Shown: positions 26,873 to 34,368 of the stretch, one piece after another
Numbering within the stretch: position 1 is the first letter of the stretch
Layout of the letters: every line of letters begins with the position of its first letter
Assembly (NCBI GenBank): GCA_963824985.1
Contig: CAWGRQ010000044.1
Span: 1 to 64,000, forward strand
DNA: 64,000 nt
Direction of reading: 5' to 3'
DNA from: JAFNAG01 sp963824985
GTDB lineage: Bacteria > Acidobacteriota > UBA6911
Translations under genes and position numbers: made by a program
The notes under the pieces: model-generated
What the model saw: the letters and a program-made list of their open reading frames with translations, nothing else
Database searches by the model: none
What the model was told of the DNA's origin: nothing

Positions 26873-28003
26873 TCAAGCGCTTCTGCCGCCCGCGGGCGGT
26901 TGGGCTGTTGTTGTTTCGGTATCGCGTCCGCCCCTACCCGCCGAACCCGTAGGAGGCATGACGTCGGCCCAGTGGAGTACGCTATCTCGGGCGAGATCCC
27001 TGCGGGTCCGACAACCGATCAATCGATCGAATTCACGGGGGTCCAGCCCGCCGGCCGGGCGCTTGCAGGTGATCATCCCCGGATTGATAATTTCGTGCCT
27101 GCGAATATCCACCGCCGCCACGATACTGCGCCGGCTCGAGAGTCGGCCCTGCTCTTCAGCCGCGGCAGGATGTTTGCAACCGTTTCCCAGACTGGCCTCC
27201 ACAAGGACCAGATCCCGGATCAGGGTGCGCAATTCATCCGGTTCAAGGCTGAGACGGTGATCCGGTCCCGGAGCGTTCCGGTCCAGGGTGAAGTGCCGCT
27301 CCAGCACTCGCGCGCCAAGGGCCGCGGCAATGAGCGAAAACAGTATCCCCTGGCTATGGTCGGAGAATCCCACCGGCACACCGAAGTGTTCGTGCAGGGT
27401 CTGGATGGACCTCAAATTGAGGGCGTCCGGGGGGGCAGGATAGCTTGAAACGCAGTGGAGGAGCAGGAACTCCTGGGCGCCGGACTCCCTCAGAGTTTGC
27501 ACCGCTTCCTCGACCTCATTCAGGTATGACATGCCCGTGGAGAGCATAATTGGCTTCCCTTTTGAGGCCAGATGCCGCAACAGCGGCCGATGGGTCAGGT
27601 CGGATGACGCCACCTTGAAAGCAGGAACACCGAGTGCATCCAGGAAGTCGGCGCTCTCCTCATCAAAAGGGGTGGAAAGGAAGTGGATGCCGCGCCGATC
27701 GGCATGCTCTTTAAGCTCCAGGTGATCCTGCCGGGAGAGCTCCAGCCGGCGGAACAGGTCGTAAACGCTCTCATTCCCAGCTTCCTGTTGCGGCAGGCGG
27801 TCCTGGCTGGCCAACAGCAGGCGATCGGCGCGGAAGGTCTGGAATTTGACGGCATCCGCCCCACACTCCGCAGCGGCATCGATCAGCTTTCGGGCCCGCC
27901 CCACGCTGCCATCGTGATTAATCCCGATTTCGGCGATGACCAGAACCTTCGACCCGGAGCTGACCGGTTTCCCGCACAACAGAAATTCACGCGGCTTCAT
28001 CAT
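26873..28003 (-). CDS. neuB: NeuB/SpsE-family nonulosonic acid synthase
   Basis: A 376-residue protein with the NeuB TIM-barrel and a C-terminal SAF (antifreeze-like) domain. Landmarks are VIAEIGINHDGSVGRA (about 21-36), DAVKFQTFRADRL, FLSTPFDEESADFL, PIMLSTGMSYLNEVEE, VGFSDHS and the metal His in VLERHFTLDRNAPGPDHRLSLEP. The SAF part (SRRSIVAAVDIRRHEII) is complete. It condenses phosphoenolpyruvate with a 6-carbon sugar to a 9-carbon acid of the sialic, legionaminic or pseudaminic kind. The last 30 residues are an unconserved Gly/Arg/Thr tail. It is the defining gene of this cluster, next to flagellin, so flagellin glycosylation is the likely use. Confidence 0.92.
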   Translation of the reverse strand: MMKPREFLLCGKPVSSGSKVLVIAEIGINHDGSVGRARKLIDAAAECGADAVKFQTFRADRLLLASQDRLPQQEAGNESVYDLFRRLELSRQDHLELKEHADRRGIHFLSTPFDEESADFLDALGVPAFKVASSDLTHRPLLRHLASKGKPIMLSTGMSYLNEVEEAVQTLRESGAQEFLLLHCVSSYPAPPDALNLRSIQTLHEHFGVPVGFSDHSQGILFSLIAAALGARVLERHFTLDRNAPGPDHRLSLEPDELRTLIRDLVLVEASLGNGCKHPAAAEEQGRLSSRRSIVAAVDIRRHEIINPGMITCKRPAGGLDPREFDRLIGCRTRRDLARDSVLHWADVMPPTGSAGRGGRDTETTTAQPPAGGRSA

Positions 28004-28667
28004 CCCTCCCCAACTGCAGCAACAGCAACGGCATCCGAAACAGCGTGTCGATGACGTAATCGGCCGGCCCGTCCGCCACCGGCGAGGTGGGATGGGCGGC
28101 TACCAGCACGCTCCTGATACCGGCGTCACGCGCGCCGCGGCAGTCCTTTTCCATGTTGTCACCCACACAGAGCGACTCTTCCGGCTTCACATCCAGCCGG
28201 GACAGCAACCGCCGGAACGGCTCCGGATGCGGTTTTTGTCGTTCGGGACCATACTGCCAGGTATAAAGAATCTCATCGACCAGTCCCGCCAGACCGAGCG
28301 CATCGCACTTTCTCTGCTGGACCTCCGGTATGCCGTCCGTTATGATTCCCAGTCGATACGAGACGCGGAATTGCCGCAGCAATCCCTCATAGCCCGGAAA
28401 GAGCTGAATATCCGGAGCGTGCCCGCGGTAAATGTCCACAAGCTCATCAATACCCGCCGCCGATCCCGGAAATTGCTCCCTCACGGCCTGCATCACGGCC
28501 CCTCTCCCCTGTCGAGCCAGGGTCTCCATCATGACGTTGAAGACGGCATTCACGGAATCTCCACACCGCCCGGCGACATGTCTCGCCACGGCACGATAGC
28601 CGCTCGCCACGAAATCGTGCTCGCGGTATAAGGTGTCGTCCAAATCGAAGATCAAGGCTCGAATCAC
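27987..28667 (-). CDS. HAD-family hydrolase, probable sugar phosphatase
   Basis: A 226-residue HAD phosphatase when started at the GTG at 28667, which follows the sequence GGAAAGG and overlaps the preceding stop codon (GTGA). The catalytic motif I is ALIFDLDDTLY (residues 4-14), motif II IITDG, the motif III lysine in RQKPHPEPF and motif IV CVGDNMEKDCRGA. Its order resembles the NANP/YjjG group that removes the 9-phosphate of N-acylneuraminate-9-phosphate, which would fit a phosphorylated sialic-type pathway. Exact substrate is inferred. The stop overlaps the neuB start by 17 bases. Confidence 0.85.
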   Translation of the reverse strand: MIRALIFDLDDTLYREHDFVASGYRAVARHVAGRCGDSVNAVFNVMMETLARQGRGAVMQAVREQFPGSAAGIDELVDIYRGHAPDIQLFPGYEGLLRQFRVSYRLGIITDGIPEVQQRKCDALGLAGLVDEILYTWQYGPERQKPHPEPFRRLLSRLDVKPEESLCVGDNMEKDCRGARDAGIRSVLVAAHPTSPVADGPADYVIDTLFRMPLLLLQLGRDDEAA

Positions 28668-29722
28668 AGGACGCCTTTCCGCTGCCTGGTTGCAGGATGT
28701 CCGCAAATAATTCGGCGAAGGATTTGGGTCACCCGCCGGGCCCCGAGGCCGTCGACAATTCCTCGCCCTTCCTGTGAGAGTCCGCGCCTCACTTCGGGGC
28801 TGCCGGCGAGCTGTAGCACCTGATTTGCCAGGTGATCGGATCTCAGCACTTCGCCTGGGCCCAGATCCATGCACACATGGGCACGGGCCAACGCCGTGAC
28901 CGTAATTTGCTGAAATCGATCACAGGACATCGCACACAGAGGAGCGCCGGCGCACAGAGCCTCGTAGGCGGCCAGTCCGCCGGCAGTAATCGCCAGGTCC
29001 GTACACCACAATAGCCGGGCTACGGATGCGCTCCGCGGCGCCCAGCGAAAACGCACCGGCGTCCAGTCCGCCTGTCCCAGCTCTTCCTGCCCCCAATCGG
29101 CAAATCCCGGAATCCCGATCGCTTCCAGGTTCAGACCCGCGGCCCGAAGGCCAGAAAGGATCGTCAAAAAGTGCCGCCTCATGTCTCCACCCCCAAGATT
29201 GATGACGATCCTCCGCAAAGTCCTCCGAATGGGTCTAAGCCGGTTGCGAAACCTGGCAAAATCCGAATTCAACACAAGGTAGGAGCTACCACAAAAACAT
29301 TCTGCCCCTCCAAGGGGAAAGCCGTCGCCCAGAGGAAGGATGCTCCCGTCGATGACTGTATCGGAGGCGATGGGCATCAATCCGAGGTCATGGATGCTGA
29401 CGACCGGAATCCCGCGGCGCCGGGCCTCGCATACCAGGCCCGGAATGCCGTGCTCCTGGCGCGTGTCGACGAGAAGGGCGTCTGGCGGCCGGCATTCAGG
29501 CCACGGTTTGGCCGCGTGAAAGTCAACATACTGCATCCAACTGCGCGTTACCTGCTTCTGCGACCAGCGGTCCTCGGGATCAAGAAGGAATATCGGCTTC
29601 ACGGCGGGACGGAGCCTACGCGCCAGAGTCAAGGTCCTTCTCAGATGACCAAATCCCAAACTCGGGCTGGAGGCAGTGCGAACCCAGAGAGTCCGCGGGT
29701 GTGCCCGTGAGAACTCATGCAT
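28664..29722 (-). CDS. PseG/SpsG-like UDP-sugar hydrolase or glycosyltransferase-fold protein
   Basis: A 352-residue protein (ATG at 29722) with a GT-B fold. The first domain begins LWVRTASSPSLGFGHLRRTLTLA, where the PseG/SpsG motif GxGHxxRxxxLA is clear. The C-terminal domain has IVINLGGGDMRRHFL and AITAGGLAAYEALCAGAPLCAM, the nucleotide-sugar site. PseG removes UDP from a 2,4-diamino sugar just before the NeuB step. A possible upstream ATG at 29776 has a sequence AGGAAG ten bases ahead; either start keeps the domain whole. This gene begins the sugar operon and is followed directly by the HAD gene. Confidence 0.82.
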   Translation of the reverse strand: MHEFSRAHPRTLWVRTASSPSLGFGHLRRTLTLARRLRPAVKPIFLLDPEDRWSQKQVTRSWMQYVDFHAAKPWPECRPPDALLVDTRQEHGIPGLVCEARRRGIPVVSIHDLGLMPIASDTVIDGSILPLGDGFPLGGAECFCGSSYLVLNSDFARFRNRLRPIRRTLRRIVINLGGGDMRRHFLTILSGLRAAGLNLEAIGIPGFADWGQEELGQADWTPVRFRWAPRSASVARLLWCTDLAITAGGLAAYEALCAGAPLCAMSCDRFQQITVTALARAHVCMDLGPGEVLRSDHLANQVLQLAGSPEVRRGLSQEGRGIVDGLGARRVTQILRRIICGHPATRQRKGVL

Positions 29723-29818
29723 TCTCAACCGTGCGCCTGCCCTGGCGGAGACGCTTCCGGGCCGGCACCGCGTCATTATATTGGCGCTTCCTACCTGCAT
29801 TCTGACGTGCCTTTGACT

Positions 29819-30445
29819 TTATTTTGGTTCCGAAACGATCCGTTCCCGGATGGCCCCAAACATAAGCCTGCAAACCGGAACCAGGGGGAGCATCTCATAC
29901 CCCAGGAGGTCCGCTACCAGGCCGAAATCTTTTTTCTCGTGTGCCTCAATAACCGCTTTAAGCGCGGCGATCAGGCTCTGATGATGCTCGCGACCGCTCA
30001 TATCGCCGATTTGAATCGAATCCAGAGAAATGGCAAACGACTGCGCCAGCCGGTCCAGCAACAGATTGAGCCAGTAAAAGCCTTCGTAGAACTGCTTCAG
30101 ATTGTCGAAGGCTTCCGGGCCGATGGCATTGCGAAAACTCAATGCCAGTGAAGGTATTGCCTCCTCAATGCGCGCGAGATAGACAATCGCTTCGCGTATG
30201 GAATCAACGGCCACTTCCGAAAGCTTTCCAGTGAAGACTTCAATCATCTCACTGTCCATGAGGCGCTCGGGGAGGCAAGCGGCAGAGCCGTCCGCCGTCA
30301 AGGGCAGGCCATCGATGTGGATATGTCGAATCACCGATTGTGGGGATAGATGATTGTTTTCCACAAGTTTGATGACCTGATCCAATGAAGTCAAATCCGG
30401 CGGAATTGAGGCTACTTCCCTTTTGTCAACATAGAGGCGTGTCAT
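29819..30445 (-). CDS. Conserved-looking protein of unknown function beside flagellin and the sugar cluster
   Basis: A 208-residue soluble, mostly helical protein. The start MTRLYVDKREVASIPPD is behind AAAGGA at 30445. Residues 1-75 look like a small beta-rich domain (SVIRHIHIDGLPLTAD); residues 75-208 are helices with acidic and leucine-rich faces. No catalytic motif, signal or membrane segment is visible. It is transcribed toward the sugar operon with a gap of roughly 100 bases. The genomic place suggests a helper in flagellin handling or glycosylation. I do not recognise the family. Confidence 0.65.
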   Translation of the reverse strand: MTRLYVDKREVASIPPDLTSLDQVIKLVENNHLSPQSVIRHIHIDGLPLTADGSAACLPERLMDSEMIEVFTGKLSEVAVDSIREAIVYLARIEEAIPSLALSFRNAIGPEAFDNLKQFYEGFYWLNLLLDRLAQSFAISLDSIQIGDMSGREHHQSLIAALKAVIEAHEKKDFGLVADLLGYEMLPLVPVCRLMFGAIRERIVSEPK

Positions 30446-30645
30446 GGCAATCCTTTCCGGACGGATCCAACGCGCTCGTCCGACCGATGAGAGATAATGC
30501 AAGTTTTGGGCCAGAGACGACTGCGCCTCGAGGAAAGCTCAAGGTGGCTGCATCTGACGCTCCGGCGGTCGGGAAAGGTCACTTTGGGCTAATCAGCCGG
30601 GGTAATCAGGACGATAGAGCGGGCGGCAGAAAACAGGCAAGGGCC

Positions 30646-30686
30646 AAAAAAGAGCGAGTCGCCCGCAGGGGCGACCCGCTTTTTTT
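30646..30686. terminator. Strong bidirectional intrinsic terminator
   Basis: A 12-bp stem with one mismatch (30653-30664 with 30669-30680) around the loop GCAG, flanked by a run of six A on the left and seven T on the right. It would end transcription on either strand. No annotated plus-strand gene ends just before it, so what it terminates is unexplained. Confidence 0.85.
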
Positions 30687-30841
30687 GTTCCATCGCATGG
30701 CTGCGGCCATGCGTCCGCGCCGCAGCCTTCCCCTGACTCGAAGGCCCTGCATTCGTGCGCTGCGTTCCCTGCGCACCGCGGTCGCCGGAGGGCATGCGAT
30801 GGATGCCTGCCGGAGATTTCCATGCAGCGCATTTTTTCCGC

Positions 30842-30868
30842 TAATCCCTGGAGCAGGAGTGTCGATAA
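30842..30868 (+). promoter_or_regulatory. Sigma28 (FliA) promoter of flagellin
   Basis: TAAT (30842-30845), 15 bases, GTCGATAA (30861-30868): one mismatch in each box from TAAA-N15-GCCGATAA. The transcript would begin near 30876, giving a leader of about 115 bases. A fliA gene is present at 50.3-51.0 kb and its anti-sigma gene flgM at 40.9 kb. Confidence 0.75.
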
Positions 30869-30967
30869 GGAATTCTGAACCGATTGGACTGGGACTGCTG
30901 CACCGCCCTTATCAGGCTGCGCCCGCGAGCACCTCGTCCGGTAATGGTCAAATTATCTAACTACCGC

Positions 30968-30985
30968 GAATTCAAGGAGGAATTC
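30968..30985 (+). promoter_or_regulatory. Flagellin Shine-Dalgarno in a hairpin loop: candidate CsrA-binding site
   Basis: GAATTC-AAGGAG-GAATTC folds into a 6-bp stem with the loop AAGGAG. The loop is also the ribosome-binding site, four bases before the ATG at 30990 after the closing arm. A GGA in an apical loop overlapping the Shine-Dalgarno sequence is the textbook CsrA target, as at hag in Bacillus. csrA and fliW lie 6 kb away, converging on this operon. A second AAGGA at 30867-30871 near the transcript start could be another contact. Confidence 0.6.
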
Positions 30986-30989
30986 AATC

Positions 30990-31829
30990 ATGGCTTTCAG
31001 CATTCTCAACAATATTGCCGGCATCAACGCTCAGAACGAACTGAATCTCAACAGCGTAAACCTGAACCGGACCCTGCTTCGCCTTTCTTCAGGCAAGCGC
31101 ATCAATTCCGGAGCCGATGATGCCGCCGGACTGGGCATCGCGGACAGCTTGCGCGCGAATGTCCGCGCTCTCGATCAGGCGGTTCGCAATGCCAATGATG
31201 CCATTTCCGTCGCCCAGATTGGCGATGGGGCGCTGCAAGAGATGTCCAACATCTTGACCCGCGCATTCAGCCTGGCGGAACAGGCGGCCACCGATACCGT
31301 TGATACTGACGGGCGGACCGCTCTGAATTCCGAGTTGACCTCGATCAAGAACGAAATCGACCGCATCGCGACCCAGACTAACTACAACGGCCTCGCGCTG
31401 TTCACCGCAGCCGGTCTGAACGGAACGCTCAGCGTCTTCGTGGGCGACACCTCCGCCTCCAGTTCCATCTCGGTCACCTTTGCCGTTATCACCACCACCA
31501 GCGTGGGCGGCACGGATATTTCCGGCACCGCGCTTGACACCAAGGCGAATGCGTCAGACGCGATCGCCACCCTTAAGGATGCCCTGAAAGGGATCTCCAC
31601 GGCGCGCGCCGATCTCGGCGCGGGCATGAACCGGCTGCAGTCCGCAGTCGCCGTGCTCCAGAACATGTCCCAGAACACCCTGGCCGCCGAGTCCGGCATC
31701 CGCGATGCCAATATGGCGGAAGAAATCGCCAACATGACCAAGTACCAGATCCTCGCGCAGGCCGGCATCGCCGCCTTGTCGCAGGCCAATGCGAGCAGCC
31801 AGTCGGTGCTCGCCCTGCTTCGGCAGTAG
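30990..31829 (+). CDS. fliC: Flagellin
   Basis: A short 279-residue flagellin. The N-terminal D0/D1 region (1-140) has the hallmarks LNLNSVNLNRTLLRLSSGKRINSGADDAAGLGIA and IGDGALQEMSNILTRA. The C-terminal D1/D0 (190-279) carries LGAGMNRLQSAVAVLQNMSQN and IRDANMAEEIANMTKYQIL, ending in ALLRQ. The exposed middle (about 145-190) is small, Ser/Thr-rich and without a D2/D3 domain, so filament surface chemistry would depend strongly on glycans. The gene is preceded by AAGGAGG and by a sigma28-type promoter. FliD, FliS and Maf follow. The short variable domain and nearby nonulosonic genes suggest glycosylation by Maf. Confidence 0.96.
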   Translation: MAFSILNNIAGINAQNELNLNSVNLNRTLLRLSSGKRINSGADDAAGLGIADSLRANVRALDQAVRNANDAISVAQIGDGALQEMSNILTRAFSLAEQAATDTVDTDGRTALNSELTSIKNEIDRIATQTNYNGLALFTAAGLNGTLSVFVGDTSASSSISVTFAVITTTSVGGTDISGTALDTKANASDAIATLKDALKGISTARADLGAGMNRLQSAVAVLQNMSQNTLAAESGIRDANMAEEIANMTKYQILAQAGIAALSQANASSQSVLALLRQ

Positions 31830-31861
31830 GCATTTCACCAGTTACCGAGCGGGTAGCAGCA

Positions 31862-31888
31862 GGCGCGCCGCGTCATGTGCGGCGCGCC
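31862..31888 (+). terminator. GC-rich hairpin behind flagellin
   Basis: A perfect 10-bp stem GGCGCGCCGC / GCGGCGCGCC with a 7-base loop, 33 bases after the flagellin stop. It is followed by C-rich rather than T-rich sequence, so it may act mainly as a 3' stabiliser or an attenuator that lowers flaG-fliD expression relative to flagellin. Confidence 0.6.
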
Positions 31889-31910
31889 CCCGCTCCCCGC
31901 AACAATCACC

Positions 31911-31938
31911 TAATCCGGAGGCACCGTCCGGCCGATAC
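31911..31938 (+). promoter_or_regulatory. Possible sigma28-type promoter before flaG-fliD
   Basis: TAAT (31911-31914) and GCCGATAC (31931-31938) with a 16-base spacer. The -10 box is within one base of the FliA consensus; the spacer is one base long, as at flgM and flbD in this window. It would permit flaG-fliD-fliS-maf expression after the flagellin hairpin. Confidence 0.5.
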
Positions 31939-32001
31939 TAACAAAGGGAGAGTGATCCGGCAGACCGCAAGATTCAATCCAATCGCAGCCGCCGGAAGCC
32001 T

Positions 32002-32022
32002 CAATCTCCGCAAGGAGAATTG
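32002..32022 (+). promoter_or_regulatory. Hairpin that sequesters the flaG ribosome-binding site
   Basis: CAATCTCC and GGAGAATTG pair (one bulged A) across a GCAA tetraloop of the stable GNRA type. The 3' arm contains the GGAG ribosome-binding sequence, two bases before the ATG at 32025. Folding would block translation of flaG unless the hairpin is opened by a ribosome, a protein or another RNA. Confidence 0.5.
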
Positions 32023-32024
32023 TT

Positions 32025-32409
32025 ATGGCGGGTGACATTAGTCTTATGGCCGGAGCTACCGTCGAGACCGTCTCTTCCCCTGTCGCGGCTTCCACGAATC
32101 GCTCCGCCAACCAACGTCCGGAAAATCAGGGCGCACCCGGGCTGGATTCTCAGCGCAAGAGTGCCAGCCTCGAGGACGGCAACCCCGAGGCCCGGGCCTT
32201 GCTGACCTCGATGCTGGAACGGGCCCAGAATGTGAGCCCTGTCCAGCAACACCACGCTCTCGTTCGAGCGCGATCAGGAGGATGGACAGATGTACCTTCA
32301 CGTCAAGGACAAGCGCACCGGAGAAGAGCTTTATCGTATCCCCAAAAAGTACCTCGCCGATATAGACCCTCATCTCTGGCAGCACCAACAGGTGGATGTC
32401 CGTATCTGA
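32025..32409 (+). CDS. flaG: FlaG family protein, frameshifted
   Basis: The first 73 or so codons read MAGDISLMAGATVETV to LERAQNVSPVQ. The conserved FlaG core continues in another frame as NTTLSFERDQEDGQMYLHVKDKRTGEELYRIPKKYL, ending at the TGA at 32407-32409. The shift is at about 32240-32250, where one base too many seems present (CCAGCAACACC). The core is intact, so either a sequence error or a very recent mutation. FlaG proteins influence filament length. The reading frame without the shift would overlap the fliD start and end within it; only the shifted reading makes biological sense. Confidence 0.8.
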
Positions 32410-32428
32410 ATCGGAGCAAGGCGGAATC

Positions 32429-33847
32429 ATGGGATCTGTCAACCTATTGAGCGGCGGCCTCGACGTGCTGACGATCGTCGATAGCCTGATCGCGGTGGAG
32501 CAGCAGCCGATCACCCGGCTGCAGCAGCAGGCTAAATCCTATCAGGATAGGGTCACCGCCTATCAGTCGCTGAACTCCAAGCTGCTGGCCTTTAAAACCA
32601 GCGTGGAGAGTCTCCTCTTCAATAACGAGGATATCCCGCTGAACATCCCGGATGATTTTTCCGGTCGTTTCGCCACCAGCCTGCTGGCTTTGAGGACGGC
32701 CAAATCATCGGATGAGACGGTGGCGACCGCCACCGCCGGCAAAGGCACCGCGACCGGGAACTTCACCGTCACCATCGGCAATCTGGCCAGATTCAACGCG
32801 CATGCATCCAACAACTTCGCCTCCGACACCGCCACGACGACAAAGACCGGAACGCTGGTCATCCAGGATGGGAGCGAAGAAGGGGTCACCATAACGGTCG
32901 ACGAGTCCAATAACACCCTGCAGGGAATCAAGAATGCCATCAACAGCAAAAACGCCGGATTCACGGCCTCCATTCTGAATGACGGCAGCGGCACCCCTTA
33001 CCGGCTTGTAGTCGCCAGCGACGATTCCGGCACCGCCCATGAACTCACAATCACCGGCAGCCTGACCGAGGGGAGCGGCGCGGACCTGACATTTGTGGAA
33101 ACCACGCCGGCCGAAGACGCGGCCTTCCAGATCAACGGCGTCGATATCCAGAGCAGCTCGAATACGGTTTCGGATGCCATCGAGGGGGTGACCCTGGATC
33201 TGAAGTCCGAATCCGGAACCACCGTGATCCGCATCGACCGCGACACCGATGCCGTCGTGACCGGCATAAAAGATCTCGTGGCCAAGTACAACGACCTGGT
33301 GGGCTACATTTCGTCGCAATCGCGGTACGACGACGCAAAAAAAACCTCCGGGATTCTCTCCGGAGACTTCCTGCTCCGGGAAACACAGGCCAACCTCGGC
33401 GCGGTGATGTTTCAGAGCATCGAGACCAGCGGGTATTCGCTGAGCGTGCTATCACAACTGGGAATCAAGCTGGCCAATAACGGCACCTTAAGCCTGGACG
33501 AGACGACGCTGAAAAGCCAGTTGTCTTCCAGTTTTATGGATGTCGCCCATCTTCTGCTGGACGACGGCCTGGACCGGTTGGGGAACCCCACCAGCATGGC
33601 GCCAATGCTGCAGAGTCGCTTGAAGAGCCTTACTGATTCCATCGAGGGTCCGGTCTTCCACGCGCAGGATGCCGTGCAACAGAACATTCGCCGCCTGAAC
33701 CAGCAGGTTGAGCAGATGGAAAACCGTCTCGCGACACGGCGGGAAATCCTGATTACCCAATTCTCCAAGGCCGATGAAGCCCTTCGGCAAATGTCAGTGC
33801 TGCAAAACTCGCTGAGTGGCATGATGAACACGCTCAGTTCACTATGA
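32429..33847 (+). CDS. fliD: Flagellar filament cap protein FliD
   Basis: A 472-residue FliD. The N-terminus GSVNLLSGGLDVLTIVDSLIAVEQQPI is the conserved D0 coil; the middle carries the FliD hydrophobic/beta domains (TATGNFTVTIGNLA; TITVDESNNTLQGIKNAINS) and the C-terminal coil ends with REILITQFSKADEALRQMSVLQNSLSGM. It caps the growing filament and assists flagellin insertion. The ATG at 32429 is preceded by AAGGCGG. It lies 20 bases after the flaG stop and before fliS. Confidence 0.95.
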   Translation: MGSVNLLSGGLDVLTIVDSLIAVEQQPITRLQQQAKSYQDRVTAYQSLNSKLLAFKTSVESLLFNNEDIPLNIPDDFSGRFATSLLALRTAKSSDETVATATAGKGTATGNFTVTIGNLARFNAHASNNFASDTATTTKTGTLVIQDGSEEGVTITVDESNNTLQGIKNAINSKNAGFTASILNDGSGTPYRLVVASDDSGTAHELTITGSLTEGSGADLTFVETTPAEDAAFQINGVDIQSSSNTVSDAIEGVTLDLKSESGTTVIRIDRDTDAVVTGIKDLVAKYNDLVGYISSQSRYDDAKKTSGILSGDFLLRETQANLGAVMFQSIETSGYSLSVLSQLGIKLANNGTLSLDETTLKSQLSSSFMDVAHLLLDDGLDRLGNPTSMAPMLQSRLKSLTDSIEGPVFHAQDAVQQNIRRLNQQVEQMENRLATRREILITQFSKADEALRQMSVLQNSLSGMMNTLSSL

Positions 33848-33874
33848 GACAGTGAGGAAGCAAGGGAGTCTTGA

Positions 33875-34366
33875 ATGCCCATCCATTACCAGGCGCATCG
33901 ATATCAGGAGATTGAAGTTACAACCGCCACGCCGGTTGAACTCGTCGTATTCCTCTATGATGGCGCCATCGCCAGCCTGCAGAAGGCACAGGAACATATG
34001 GCGGCGCGCAATATCCAACAGCGCACCCGGTGTCTGAATAAGGCCACATCCATCATCACCGAGCTGCAGGCAAACATCAGTTTCGAAGCGGGTGGAGACA
34101 TCGCCCCGTCTCTGGAGCGTCTATATCGTTACATGAAAGAGCGCATTTTCCAGGCGAACCTTCATCAGGATGCCGCACCTCTGATGGAAATTGTGAAACT
34201 GCTGAGCAGTTTACGCGGAGCCTGGGCTACGGTGGGACAATCGGAGACGCGTGCCAAAGGGCAAAAAGCGGCCGAAGGCCAATCCGCGGTTCGCCAAGTG
34301 GCAATGGCCATGGGAACCGGCGGCGAGCCGATTTCCCCCCTGGCGGGATTCAGCGTGACGGCTTGA
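33875..34366 (+). CDS. fliS: Flagellin chaperone FliS
   Basis: A 163-residue FliS with the family core YQEIEVTTATPVELVVFLYDGAIASLQKAQ and the four-helix bundle that follows (NKATSIITELQANIS; LERLYRYMKERIFQANLHQ). It binds the C-terminal helices of unfolded flagellin and delivers it to FlhA. The last 35 residues are longer than usual and low in structure (KGQKAAEGQSAV). The next gene overlaps its stop codon. Confidence 0.93.
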   Translation: MPIHYQAHRYQEIEVTTATPVELVVFLYDGAIASLQKAQEHMAARNIQQRTRCLNKATSIITELQANISFEAGGDIAPSLERLYRYMKERIFQANLHQDAAPLMEIVKLLSSLRGAWATVGQSETRAKGQKAAEGQSAVRQVAMAMGTGGEPISPLAGFSVTA

Positions 34367-34368
34367 AT

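Larger units (their letters stand above)
30446..30989. other. 544-base spacer before flagellin with promoter, terminator and possible small RNA
   Basis: There is no convincing protein gene here. It contains a bidirectional terminator (30646-30686), a sigma28-type promoter (30842-30868) and the flagellin leader. Upstream of the terminator, 30470-30645 would make a compact plus-strand transcript ending at a T-run, so a small RNA is possible. I recognise no known RNA family: a GAGGAAAG at about 30530 resembles RNase P but its partner motif is missing. Confidence 0.5.

Noticed and set aside
24000..29000. Long plus-strand open frames opposite the sugar cluster genes
   Set aside because: They mirror high-GC coding strands, lack ribosome-binding sites and give Arg/His/Pro-rich, family-less proteins.
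30520..30560. GAGGAAAG resembling the RNase P RNA P4 core
   Set aside because: The required partner motif (ACAGAA-type block) and the expected 300-base length are absent.
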